A stretch of DNA of 64,000 nucleotides from Gymnodinialimonas ceratoperidinii (GTDB lineage: Bacteria; Pseudomonadota; Alphaproteobacteria; Rhodobacterales; Rhodobacteraceae): assembly GCF_019297855.1 (NCBI RefSeq), contig NZ_CP079194.1:2405501-2469500 (forward strand), in the 5' to 3' direction. The translations under genes were made by a program, and so were the position numbers. The notes under the pieces are model-generated. The model was not told where the DNA came from. It ran no database searches and was given only the letters and a program-made list of their open reading frames with translations. Shown here piece by piece: positions 25,580-35,821 of this stretch (its first letter is position 1; each line of letters starts with the position of its first letter).

Positions 25580-27891
25580 TGCAGTTGCTGGCGCACCGTC
25601 TCGGTCAGGTCGACAAGCGAAAACGGCTTCGGCAAGAAAACCGAGCCCGGCACGCTCATCGATCCCTCCGCCATTGCGTCATCGGCATAGCCGGACACGA
25701 AAACCACCTTGGTTCCGGGGCGGTCCTTCAGAGCTTTCCGCACCCATGACGGACCGTCCATCCCCGGCATGATCACATCGGTGACGAAGAGATCGACCTC
25801 CAGGCCCGTGTCGGAGAGTGTTTCCAGCGCCTCTTCCGCGCTGCCGGCCTCCATCACGGTGTAGCCGCGCAGGCGCAACGCGCGCGAGGCAAAGGCCCGC
25901 ACCGGAGCCTCGTCCTCCACCAGCAAGACGACGCCGGGTCTCCCCTCGTTGGCGGTTTCGATCAACTCGGATGTGTTGCTTTCGATCAGTTCTACCGTCG
26001 GCCCCTCCCCCGACTTCAGATGCGCCGGAATATAGATGGTGAAGGTCGTGCCAGAGCCCAGAACACTGTCCACGAAAATATAGCCGCCGGTCTGTTTCAC
26101 GATGCCATAGGCCATGGACAGGCCGAGGCCGGTCCCCTCTCCCGTGCGTTTGGTCGTGAAGAACGGCTCGAAAATCCGGTTGAGCTTGTCGGGCGAGACG
26201 CCGTGGCCGTGATCGCGCACCCGGATCGTGACATATGAGCCCTTCGGCACGATCGCCTGATCGCGTGACATGGGCGCGGTCAGATGCACCATCCGTGTCT
26301 CCACCCGCACTTCGCCGCCGTCGGGCATCGCGTCCCGCGCATTTACCACGAGGTTCATGATCACCTGATCGAGCTGCCGCCGGTCGGCGCGGATCGGCAG
26401 AAGCTCGGGATCATTGGACAGCGTAAGCTTGATCTTTTCCCCAACGAGGCGATTGAGCAGATGGGTCAACTCGCCAATCGAATCCGCGAGGTCCAGAACC
26501 TCCGGCTCCAGCGTCTGCTTGCGCGAGAACGCGAGCAACTGGCCCACGAGGCTGGCGGCGCGGTTGGCGTTCTGGTTGATCTGCATCAGGTCGGCGTAAT
26601 CCTGATCCCCCTGATCGTGGCGCAGCAACAGCAGGTCGCAATGGCCGGTGATCGCGGTGAGCAGATTGTTGAAATCATGCGCCACGCCGCCTGCAAGTTC
26701 GCCAATTGCCTGCATTTTCTGGCTCTGGACGAATTGCTGCTCCAGCGTTTTCAACTCGGTCGCGTCGTGGAGCACCGCAAGAAGCGAGGGGCCGGTGCCG
26801 TCGACGATCCGACTCAGCGAGATCTGCAGGAACGTCTCGTCCCGGCGCTGCTTGGCCCGCGCCACTTCCGAGCGGTTCGGCACCCTTTCGGCCAATGTGT
26901 CTGCCACCCAATCGCTCACCGGGCGGCCGAGGTTCTCGACGAATTGCGACATCGGTCCCGTCGTCCCCGGTTCAACCCCGAGAAGTTTCTGCGCATGGTA
27001 ATTGGAGGCCTGCACTTCTCCGTCAGCGCTGATGTGGAGGAGCGCCACCGGCAGCGATTCGAAGGCCCGCGCCGCGACAGAGGCCGCGGGAGGTTCCGAC
27101 AGGCCCGGCACGGCGTAGACCTCCCTGCGGCCATCCTTCGACGGCACCACGATAGGAATGACCTCGATCTTGCCATCCGCGCCCGAGAGGCTGGAGCGGC
27201 GCCCCGCCACGAGCGGCTGTTCCGGGAAGACATCCTCCAGCGTCGTGGCGCGGCGGCCCAGGACATCGCGCATCGCAGAATTCATCGACAAGACCGTATC
27301 GTTGTGACTGACCACCATCATCGGCAGGCCGATCCATTCCCCCTGCCGCGAATTCGCATCCGCCAGATCATCGAGCCGCCAGATCACGCCGCCGTTGAGC
27401 CGATGCGCCGCCAGCCGCACCGTGCCGCGGGGTGTGACGATGACTTCATGGGCCGAGGGACGCCGTCCGAGCGCCGTTTCCTGCCTGAAAACGACGGCTG
27501 CCGCGTTCGGCAACACGCTGGCGATGGCGCGCGCCATGGGCAGGCCAAGACGCTCTCCAAACCGACGGTCGGCGGCCGCGTTCTGCAATACGATGGCCCC
27601 GTCGTCGTCCGTGCAGAAACACGGCGCGGGATCGTGCTGGATCAGGGAAAAGGCTGCCTGAAACGTGTTCTGCACCCGCCAGATGCGCCATATATCGCGC
27701 AGGGCGACAAGGCTCGCGGCAGCCAGAAACCCGCCGGTTGCCGCCATCAGGCCGAAGCGCAACTCCGCCCCCGGCGCGAGCAAGGTCGCGGCGCCAGCGA
27801 CCAGACCCAGAACCAGAAGGACCGCCGGCTGAACAAACGGCTTGATACCGCGTGCGTCCGTCACAACCCGATCAGCGGTCTCGTCTGTCAC
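25576..27891 (-). CDS. cckA: Hybrid histidine kinase CckA
   Basis: A 771-residue kinase. Two transmembrane helices (about 21-64) are followed by PAS-like segments to about 380. The H-box has phospho-acceptor H405 (GELAGGVAHDFNNLL), then the HATPase_c domain (NARDAMPDGG, GTGLGLSMAYG) and a receiver domain with phospho-acceptor D705 (FVTDVIMPGMDG) and Lys in PKPF. The ITGHCDLLLLRHDQGD region and the overall order are typical of CckA. It drives phosphate through ChpT to CtrA, controlling motility, gene-transfer agents and the cell cycle in alphaproteobacteria. A CtrA-type site lies in its promoter region. Confidence 0.92.
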   Translation of the reverse strand: MTDETADRVVTDARGIKPFVQPAVLLVLGLVAGAATLLAPGAELRFGLMAATGGFLAAASLVALRDIWRIWRVQNTFQAAFSLIQHDPAPCFCTDDDGAIVLQNAAADRRFGERLGLPMARAIASVLPNAAAVVFRQETALGRRPSAHEVIVTPRGTVRLAAHRLNGGVIWRLDDLADANSRQGEWIGLPMMVVSHNDTVLSMNSAMRDVLGRRATTLEDVFPEQPLVAGRRSSLSGADGKIEVIPIVVPSKDGRREVYAVPGLSEPPAASVAARAFESLPVALLHISADGEVQASNYHAQKLLGVEPGTTGPMSQFVENLGRPVSDWVADTLAERVPNRSEVARAKQRRDETFLQISLSRIVDGTGPSLLAVLHDATELKTLEQQFVQSQKMQAIGELAGGVAHDFNNLLTAITGHCDLLLLRHDQGDQDYADLMQINQNANRAASLVGQLLAFSRKQTLEPEVLDLADSIGELTHLLNRLVGEKIKLTLSNDPELLPIRADRRQLDQVIMNLVVNARDAMPDGGEVRVETRMVHLTAPMSRDQAIVPKGSYVTIRVRDHGHGVSPDKLNRIFEPFFTTKRTGEGTGLGLSMAYGIVKQTGGYIFVDSVLGSGTTFTIYIPAHLKSGEGPTVELIESNTSELIETANEGRPGVVLLVEDEAPVRAFASRALRLRGYTVMEAGSAEEALETLSDTGLEVDLFVTDVIMPGMDGPSWVRKALKDRPGTKVVFVSGYADDAMAEGSMSVPGSVFLPKPFSLVDLTETVRQQLH

Positions 27892-27966
27892 CTGTCATTC
27901 GCCTCCAACTCGGTGGTGGCACCCCACGCGCGGCACCCGGCCTTGCGTGAAGCTTTCAGCCAAAAG

Positions 27967-27982
27967 GTTAAATTAACCTTAA
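27967..27982 (-). promoter_or_regulatory. cckA: CtrA-type binding site upstream of cckA
   Basis: The minus strand reads TTAA-GGTTAAT-TTAAC, a perfect match to the CtrA consensus TTAA-N7-TTAAC. The sequence sits in a 17-base palindrome (AAGGTTAA, A, TTAACCTT at 27964-27980). It starts 76 bases upstream of the cckA ATG in a 131-base gap. Feedback of CtrA on its own kinase gene is the simplest reading. Confidence 0.6.
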
Positions 27983-28022
27983 GATGAACGGAGAAACGGC
28001 ACCAAGGAAAATCTGGAGCGCG

Positions 28023-29186
28023 CTATGCGGGGTCGTGGATCAACTCGGCGCTGAAAAAACCGTCGGATGCGGTCAGCGGCGTGTCGACCGTCGTGACGCC
28101 AACCTTCCACTCCGGATGCCGCGCCAGAAAACCTGCCACCTGCGCCTCGTTCTCGGCCTCGAAAAGCGAGCACGTCATGTAGACGATCCGCCCCCCGACG
28201 GCGGTCAGGGCGCTTGCCTTATCGAGGATCTCTGCCTGGGTTTTCACAAGATCTTCAAGCGCTTGAGGCGTCAGGCGCCACTTCGCCTCGGGGTCGCGCC
28301 GCCATGTGCCGGACCCGGAACAGGGCACGTCGGTCACGACCACATCGAATGGGCTCCGCGCGGCAAGATCGGCGCCTGCCAGTTGTTTGATCCGCACCCC
28401 TGCCCGCTCTGCCCGCGGCTCCAGATCGGCCATGCGCTGCGGCAAGGCATCATGGGCAAAGACCTCGGCGCCCGTCCGATCCGCAATCGCCAGAGCCTTG
28501 CCGCCGCCGCCCGCGCAAAAATCGAGGATCGTCCCGTCGTGAGGCCAATCCACCTGCGCAATCGCGCGTTGGACCGACAGATCCTGAGGCTCGACCAAGC
28601 CCGTCGTGTAGGCCAGCGATTGCCGCAACCGCCGCGCGCCTTCGGTGACCTCAAGCGCGGTCTCGACCTCGCCATGGGCCCGCGTGGCCATGCCATCGGC
28701 CTCCAACGCCCGCGCCGCGGCCTCGCGCGTGGTGCGGCGCAGGTTGACCCGCAGCCAGAGCGGCGCACGATGGGCAAAGCTCTCCAGCAACTCCGGCAGT
28801 GTATCCCCGGCACGGGCGACAAGCAGGGGCCGCGTCCATTCCGGCACGTTGAGCGCGGGATCAGAGGCCGGCACGGCGGCGGCTTGCTCAGCCTCGGTCA
28901 ACGGCGCGGGCGCATGGCCAACGCCCGAGAAGACCGCGTCCACATCGCCGCCCTGCGCGCGCAGCAAGCCGAGCACCAGCCCACGTCCGTCCGCGCCGCC
29001 GAGGGCTTCACACACCCCTTTTTGCCGCAGCACGTCATAGACGTGGTCACGCACCGCCGCGCGGTCCTTGGAGCCCGCGTAGCGCGCGCCCCGCGCCCAC
29101 CGCGTCAACGCCTGCTCCGCGGGCATGCCGTCGAGCCAGGCGTCCAACACGCCAATCGCCGCTCCGTATCGTGCTGCAGGTTGCAT
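28023..29186 (-). CDS. RsmB-family RNA (cytosine-5) methyltransferase
   Basis: A 387-residue SAM-dependent rRNA/tRNA m5C methyltransferase. The first 140 residues are a NusB-like helical domain. The SAM-binding loop DFCAGGGGK (222-230) follows, then the two catalytic cysteines in TDVPCSGSGTWRRDPEAKW (C289) and MTCSLF (C339). ATG is preferred over a GTG two codons earlier. It may modify 16S rRNA C967 like RsmB or another RNA cytosine. It stands alone between cckA and the HPP-CBS gene. Confidence 0.9.
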   Translation of the reverse strand: MQPAARYGAAIGVLDAWLDGMPAEQALTRWARGARYAGSKDRAAVRDHVYDVLRQKGVCEALGGADGRGLVLGLLRAQGGDVDAVFSGVGHAPAPLTEAEQAAAVPASDPALNVPEWTRPLLVARAGDTLPELLESFAHRAPLWLRVNLRRTTREAAARALEADGMATRAHGEVETALEVTEGARRLRQSLAYTTGLVEPQDLSVQRAIAQVDWPHDGTILDFCAGGGGKALAIADRTGAEVFAHDALPQRMADLEPRAERAGVRIKQLAGADLAARSPFDVVVTDVPCSGSGTWRRDPEAKWRLTPQALEDLVKTQAEILDKASALTAVGGRIVYMTCSLFEAENEAQVAGFLARHPEWKVGVTTVDTPLTASDGFFSAELIHDPA

Positions 29187-29345
29187 TTTCACCCATCACT
29201 TTAACAAGAGGCCACAAGTCATTGATCTTACAGTGTATGTTCTTCTACGTAGTCGAGACCGAGCCTCCACCCGTCCCGCCAGTTTGCCAGATCTACACGC
29301 TGGCGCCAGAGGAGGAAAGCGCCGCGCGCCTTAACCCCATCGCGC

Positions 29346-30440
29346 TTAGCCCGCAGCCCGCTCCTCGCGGCCGCGCAACAGGAGCCGGATGATGTCCGAG
29401 CGCGTCAGGATCCCGACCAGCCGCGTATTCTTCACCACCGGCACGACCTCGCTGCTGGCCCCCGCCAAGCGCTCCAGCAAGACCCCGACCGGCAGATCAT
29501 GGGGCACAGACCGCACGGGTTGCATCACATCCGCCACCAAACGCTGCCCGGTCCGCCTACGCCGCAACGGACGGTCCTGCGTCGAAATCCCCTCCAACAG
29601 ATCCACCTGCAACACGATCCCCTCGAACGCGCCGCCCGCCGACACCACCGGCAGGCTCTTGATCCGATGGGTTTCAAACAGCCGGGCGGCCTTGGGCAGC
29701 GGCGCCTCGGGGCGGATCGTAACGAGGTCCGAGGTCATGACGTCGCCGCAGGTCATGCCGTCGAAGCGGTGCTGCGCAGCCTCCGCCTCTGCGGCCGCCA
29801 ACAAGCGCCCGAGGTCCGCCACACCGAGGTTGGTGGACTGGTTGAACCGCTCCAACAGCGTCTTCAATTGCGCGCTCGACAGGCCGAGGCGCGGGGACTC
29901 CTCCGTCGGGCCTGTTTCCGCGGGCAGGCGGAAGGGATAAACGCGCCCCGTGGCGCGATTGTAGAGCGTCGCGCTGACCACGAGGATCACGGTCGTCACC
30001 GCCAAGGGCACAAGGGCGAAATAGGCGCCGTCCGCCAGCGCCGCATCGGGCGAGAGCGCCGTCAGAAGTGCCACCGCCCCGCCCGGCGGATGCAGCGCGC
30101 GCAGGAAGATCATCACCGTGATCGCCGCGCCGACGGCCAAGCCGACGACCAAGGGCGTCGGTACGAATTCCACCAAAACCAGCGCCACGGATGCCGCGCT
30201 GACATTACCCACGACGGCCGACCAGGGCTGCGCCAGGGGCGAGTTCGGCACGCAGAACAGCAGCACCGCCGTCGCTCCCAAAGGCGCCACGAGGAAGATC
30301 GACGAGACCTCAAACCACGCCCCGATGCCTGCGCAGAGCACGCAGAGGCTGATCCCGATCAGGGCGCCCATCCCGGCGCGCAACGCCTCGCTCCCATGGG
30401 CGCGCGGCAAGGCGGGGGCAAGGTGATGCCAGAATTGCAT
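29346..30440 (-). CDS. HPP-family membrane protein with two CBS domains
   Basis: A 364-residue protein. An HPP domain with four to five transmembrane helices (APLGATAVLLF, HPPGGAVALL) occupies residues 20-175. A CBS pair follows (VMTSDLVTIRPEAPL, then VMQPVRSVPHDLPVGVLLERLAG) and would bind adenine nucleotides. HPP proteins have been linked to nitrite transport in chloroplasts, but the bacterial CBS fusions have no proven substrate. ATG with GGAGAG upstream is chosen over a longer frame. It lies 83 bases downstream of guaB on the same strand; guaB also carries CBS domains. Confidence 0.85.
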   Translation of the reverse strand: MQFWHHLAPALPRAHGSEALRAGMGALIGISLCVLCAGIGAWFEVSSIFLVAPLGATAVLLFCVPNSPLAQPWSAVVGNVSAASVALVLVEFVPTPLVVGLAVGAAITVMIFLRALHPPGGAVALLTALSPDAALADGAYFALVPLAVTTVILVVSATLYNRATGRVYPFRLPAETGPTEESPRLGLSSAQLKTLLERFNQSTNLGVADLGRLLAAAEAEAAQHRFDGMTCGDVMTSDLVTIRPEAPLPKAARLFETHRIKSLPVVSAGGAFEGIVLQVDLLEGISTQDRPLRRRRTGQRLVADVMQPVRSVPHDLPVGVLLERLAGASSEVVPVVKNTRLVGILTRSDIIRLLLRGREERAAG

Positions 30441-30523
30441 GAAGTGGCTCTCCGAAACTGCGAACCCGCGCGGACCCTTACGGCAAGCAGGCGCGCCGTT
30501 TGCGCGCCCTGCCATTTGCGCCG

Positions 30524-32041
<1,518 letters not shown>

Positions 32042-32776
32042 CTAAATCTGGTGGCCCTCTTCGTCCTCCGACCCGCGGCCGCGAAACCCTGTCGCTACCA
32101 CGAATTTCTCCGAACTATCGGCGCGCGAGGCCCCCGGCTTCACGTTCGCCACCTTCTTGAAACGCTGCTTGAGAAGCGTCTGCAAATTCCCCTCGGCGCC
32201 ACCCGCCAGAACCTTGGCCACGAAGGTGCCGCCGGGCTCCAGCACGTCGAAGGCCAGCTCCGCCGCCGCCTCGCACAACGCCATGATGCGCATGTGATCG
32301 GTCTGCTTGTGCCCCGAGGCGCTGGCCGCCATGTCGCTCATCACCACGTCAGCGCGGCCGCCGAGCCACTCCTTCACCTTCAGATCGGCATCGTCCTCCA
32401 TGAAATCCAGCTGATGCAGCTCGCAACCCGCGATCGGCTCCATCTCCTGCAGGTCCAGCCCGATGATCCGACCCACAGCCTTGCCGGACTTCTCGCCCAG
32501 GGCATTCACCCGCTTCACCGCCACCTGACACCAGCCGCCGGGCGCACAGCCCAGGTCCACCACCCGCGCGCCGGGCACGAGGAAGCGGTACTTGTCGTCC
32601 AGATCGATGATCTTGTAGGCCGCCCGCCCGCGATAGCCATCGCGCTTGGCCGCGGCAACATAGGGGTCATTCAACTGCCGCTCCAACCACCGGGTCGAGC
32701 TCAACTTGCGCCCCCGCGCGGTCTTCACCTTGACCTTCAGATCGCGCTGACCGCGCCCGCTCGTATTCTTCACCAT
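32042..32776 (-). CDS. rlmE: 23S rRNA 2'-O-ribose methyltransferase (U2552)
   Basis: A 244-residue RrmJ/FtsJ-type methyltransferase. SAM-binding DLGCAPGGW and the catalytic K-D-K-E set are visible: Lys in [10 protein letters not shown], Asp in VMSDMAAS, Lys in [10 protein letters not shown] and Glu in [11 protein letters not shown]. It methylates the A-loop uridine of 23S rRNA in assembling 50S subunits. The basic N-terminal tail ([18 protein letters not shown]) suits RNA binding. A longer frame reaches 58 residues upstream but is not family-like. It stands between the Ppx/GppA gene and guaB. Confidence 0.95.
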   Translation of the reverse strand: MVKNTSGRGQRDLKVKVKTARGRKLSSTRWLERQLNDPYVAAAKRDGYRGRAAYKIIDLDDKYRFLVPGARVVDLGCAPGGWCQVAVKRVNALGEKSGKAVGRIIGLDLQEMEPIAGCELHQLDFMEDDADLKVKEWLGGRADVVMSDMAASASGHKQTDHMRIMALCEAAAELAFDVLEPGGTFVAKVLAGGAEGNLQTLLKQRFKKVANVKPGASRADSSEKFVVATGFRGRGSEDEEGHQI

Positions 32777-32858
32777 CGTCTCAACCCTCGCGCCACTGCG
32801 CCCAATCTTCCGGCCCTCGCATCGTAATACAACGCTCGCAGACCCGCGCCACCGCGCT

Positions 32859-32882
32859 CCTTCATCTTGGCCAATACAACTC
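32859..32882 (-). repeat. Recurrent intergenic motif, copy A
   Basis: On the minus strand it reads GAGTTGTATTGGCC then AAGATGAAGG. It differs by one base from copy B at 47253-47276 over 24 positions. It lies about 83 bases upstream of rlmE. Both copies read in the direction of the minus-strand gene that follows. Confidence 0.6.
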
Positions 32883-33059
32883 AAGACCGCCACTGGCCAC
32901 AAATCCAAGCATCGGCGATGGCAGCCCACCGCCAGACCAGACCGCCCCATGCCAAGAAATCATCGCCCCCGCCAGCGGTCAGGCCAAATTTTTCCTTGAA
33001 AATTTGCCCCCCGGCGACGACGGCGTCGGCGCAATCCGTTGCCAAGACGCCCGACACTC

Positions 33060-34250
33060 TCAGTACGGCCCGTCCTCCAGCACCCCGTCGCGGCTCATCT
33101 GCGCATAGAGCAGCCCCTCACGCAGGCCGCGGTCCGCGACCGAAAGGCGGTCCGTGGGCCAGGCGCGCAGCAGCGCCTGCAGGATCGCGGCGCCGGACAT
33201 GATCAGCGTCTGCCGGTCGCGCCCGATGCGCGGGTCGCGCCGTCGCCCGTCGGGGCCCAGCGCGAGGTAGCCGTTGATCACCGTATCGATCTGCGTCGAG
33301 GTCATCCGCAAGCCGTCCACCTTGTTGCGGTCATACCGCCGCAAGCCCAGGTGCGAGGCCGCCACCGTTGTCACCGTGCCGCTGGTGCCGATGATCTGGA
33401 ACCCCTTCAGCGTCTGCTCGGCAGCATCGGTATAGGGCGAAAACTCGGCCAGTTGTTCCTCGAAGAACCACGACATCAGGGCAAAACGCGCGCCATCGTC
33501 GGTCACATCGTCATACATGTCCTTTAGCGTGGCGACCCCCAGCGGGATCGAGATCCAATCCACCACCTTGGCGCGGGGAAAGACACTGTCGTCGTAATCG
33601 AACCCCTGATGCAGGCGCATGATCGCCTTGGGGCGTTCCAGCTTCGGCACCCGGCTCAGGTCGATCCAGACAAGCTCCGTCGAGCCGCCGCCGATATCGA
33701 CAACCAGCAATTGCTCGGTCCGGGTCGAGACCAGCGGCGCGCAGGACACGACGGCCAGCTGCGCCTCTTCCTCGGGCTTGATGATCTCCAGCTCCAGCCC
33801 CGTCTCGCGCTTCACCAGACCGATGAACTCCGATCCGTTGACCGCCCGCCGGCAGGCCTCCGTCGCCACCAGCCGGGCGCGATCCACTTCGACCCGGTGC
33901 TTGGAAAGCTTCTTCTGGCAGATCTTCAGCGCCCCCACGGCGCGGGCCATCGAGGCGCGGCTCATCCGGCCCGAGGCCTCCAGCCCTTGGCCCAGTTGAA
34001 CGGATTTCGAGAAGGAATCCACCACATGCAGCTGGCTGCCCTTGGGCTGCGCAATCAACATCCGGCAGGAATTCGTGCCCAGATCCAACGCGGCATAGAG
34101 GTCGTCGGGATCGGGGCCGTCCTTGTGGGTCTTCGCAGAGGGCGGGACGCGCCGTTCAACAGTCGGGGCCGCGCCGGGCTCTCCCTTGGGGATGACCGGG
34201 GCAACGGGTCTGGGGAACGGGCCGTCACCGCCGGGACGCTTGGGCGACAT
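33060..34250 (-). CDS. Ppx/GppA-family exopolyphosphatase/guanosine pentaphosphatase
   Basis: A 396-residue ASKHA-fold phosphatase. Phosphate-1 loop ALDLGTNSCRMLI is at about 53-65, VDIGGGSTELVWID is the second loop, and IGTSGTVTT lies near the C-terminal third. A Pro-rich disordered N-terminal 45 residues precedes the domain. It hydrolyses polyphosphate or pppGpp and so links phosphate and stringent responses. ATG (MSPKRPGG) is preferred over a TTG six codons earlier; GGAAAGG lies upstream. It is divergent from the one-carbon operon and 283 bases upstream of rlmE. Confidence 0.9.
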   Translation of the reverse strand: MSPKRPGGDGPFPRPVAPVIPKGEPGAAPTVERRVPPSAKTHKDGPDPDDLYAALDLGTNSCRMLIAQPKGSQLHVVDSFSKSVQLGQGLEASGRMSRASMARAVGALKICQKKLSKHRVEVDRARLVATEACRRAVNGSEFIGLVKRETGLELEIIKPEEEAQLAVVSCAPLVSTRTEQLLVVDIGGGSTELVWIDLSRVPKLERPKAIMRLHQGFDYDDSVFPRAKVVDWISIPLGVATLKDMYDDVTDDGARFALMSWFFEEQLAEFSPYTDAAEQTLKGFQIIGTSGTVTTVAASHLGLRRYDRNKVDGLRMTSTQIDTVINGYLALGPDGRRRDPRIGRDRQTLIMSGAAILQALLRAWPTDRLSVADRGLREGLLYAQMSRDGVLEDGPY

Positions 34251-34545
34251 CGGCGCGGGCCTTTCCAAATTCGGTTACCAATGAACCTAACGGGTTCACC
34301 GGCCTCAAACAATGGTTGAGATCGCCCGCGCCGCCTTCCCCCGCCGTAACCTCATAAAGATGATGAGCGTTTTGGCCCGCGCCCGCTCTGGCAGAAACCC
34401 GCATCCCGCCGCTATGGTGCCGCCACGCGCAAGCAGGTCGTTTTGTCAGCGCGTGATGTCGAAAACAGGCCCGGTCCGGCGCAAACCGCCCCCTATGGTG
34501 CCCGAAACCCGGGCCGGATTCGCGGCCCCAACCGGAGAGTGTGCC

Positions 34546-34857
34546 ATGCCCGCCATCACCCATGTCTTCTGGCGCGATATCCCCGCGCAGGTGATCATTG
34601 GCAAAGGCCGCTCCGGGGCTAAGGCGCCCCTGCCTGAGCGGTTCGAGCAGGCGATCGACCGCGCGGCCATGAAGGTCGGCGCCAAGGACGATGATGCCTA
34701 TCTCGCGGGCTTCCACCGCGTCGTGGTGGGCGAGGCCGAGGGCGATCTGCACGAGGCCGCCGCCGCCGAGGTCGCCAAGATCGATGCCGCCTACGACACC
34801 ACGCGCCTCAAGACGCTGATCGACGCCGAAGGGCACGATCCCTCCAAGACCGCTTAA
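34546..34857 (+). CDS. Small virulence-factor-domain protein at the head of the one-carbon operon
   Basis: A 103-residue protein beginning MPAITHVFWRDIPAQVIIGKG, matching the short Virulence_fact (PF13769-like) family as I recall it. It has no transmembrane segment or metal motif. The start is set by CGGAGAG seven bases upstream; a longer frame is not family-like. It is 28 bases ahead of the MetF-like gene and co-directional. The family name is historical; in this setting a role in methyl-folate or corrinoid metabolism seems likelier, but nothing in the sequence proves it. Confidence 0.7.
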   Translation: MPAITHVFWRDIPAQVIIGKGRSGAKAPLPERFEQAIDRAAMKVGAKDDDAYLAGFHRVVVGEAEGDLHEAAAAEVAKIDAAYDTTRLKTLIDAEGHDPSKTA

Positions 34858-34885
34858 GCAATTGACCACCCTCCGGGAGACACTC

Positions 34886-35821
34886 ATGGCCCTACTCAAC
34901 TTCCGCAAGCAGGCGCCCGCGCCCACCGCTTCCAGCGCCGATCTGGAAGCCTTGCTGCAAGGCTATTCCATCGAGGTGATGCCCCGCACCGCCGAGAAGG
35001 TCGAAGACTTCCGCCATTACCTGCCGGCCGGCACGCGGGTCTATATCGCCCATATCGACGGCACGCCGATCGAGGACATGGTCGCCACCGCCGCCCGCAT
35101 CCGCGCCGAGGGCTTCGAGCCGATGCCCCATTTCGCGGCCCGCTCCATCCCCGACGCGGCCACGCTCGCGGATTGGATCGCCCGCTATCAGGGCGAGGCC
35201 GACGTGCGCGAGGGCCTGATCCTCGCCGGCGGCATTGCCGAGCCGCGCGGTGCGTACCATTCCTCCATGCAACTTCTGGAAACCGGTCTCTTCGACCGCG
35301 CGGGCTTCACCCGCCTGCACGTCGCAGGCCACCCCGAGGGCAACCGCGACATCGACGTGACCGGCGACGCCGGCGTCATGGAGGCACTGCGCTGGAAGCA
35401 GGACTTCTCCGAGCGCACCGACGCGCAGATGGCCATGGCCACGCAATTTGCCTTCGAGGCCGGTCCCGTCATCGCCTGGGCCGAGCGCTTGCAGGCAGAG
35501 GGCATCACCCTGCCGATCCATCTGGGCATCGCCGGTCCCGGCAAGCTGCAGACCCTGATCAAGTTCGCCATCGCCTGCGGTGTCGGCAACTCCCTGCAGG
35601 TGCTGCAGAAGCGTGCCAAGGACGTCACCAAGCTTCTCATGCCCTTCGAGCCCGATGAAATCCTTGCCGAACTGGCGACCTACAAGGCCGCGCATCCCGA
35701 CAGCCTGATCGAGTCCATTCACTTCTTCCCCCTCGGCGGCATCAAGGCCAACGCCCGGTGGGCCATTGCCAACGGGGGGGCGGCCACCGCTCCCGTCAAC
35801 CCTATCTCCGAAAGCGAATAA
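34886..35821 (+). CDS. metF: MetF-like methylenetetrahydrofolate reductase
   Basis: A 311-residue TIM-barrel protein related to MetF. It shows YIAHIDGTPIEDM early, PMPHFAARSI and LILAGGIAEPRG in the barrel, and HLGIAGPGKLQTLIKFA toward the end. It would supply 5-methyl-THF for the methyltransferase encoded immediately downstream (stop and start adjacent). Sequence patterns are those of the divergent MetF branch found beside ASKHA reactivases rather than E. coli MetF. ATG with GGGAGA upstream is preferred over a TTG eight codons earlier. Confidence 0.82.
   Translation: MALLNFRKQAPAPTASSADLEALLQGYSIEVMPRTAEKVEDFRHYLPAGTRVYIAHIDGTPIEDMVATAARIRAEGFEPMPHFAARSIPDAATLADWIARYQGEADVREGLILAGGIAEPRGAYHSSMQLLETGLFDRAGFTRLHVAGHPEGNRDIDVTGDAGVMEALRWKQDFSERTDAQMAMATQFAFEAGPVIAWAERLQAEGITLPIHLGIAGPGKLQTLIKFAIACGVGNSLQVLQKRAKDVTKLLMPFEPDEILAELATYKAAHPDSLIESIHFFPLGGIKANARWAIANGGAATAPVNPISESE

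Noticed and set aside
34251..34545. Possible riboswitch before the one-carbon operon
   Set aside because: I looked for a B12-box or SAM/SAH riboswitch pattern because the operon handles methyl-folate and corrinoid. I saw only a short CTCAT/ATGAG stem. A covariance-model search would settle it.
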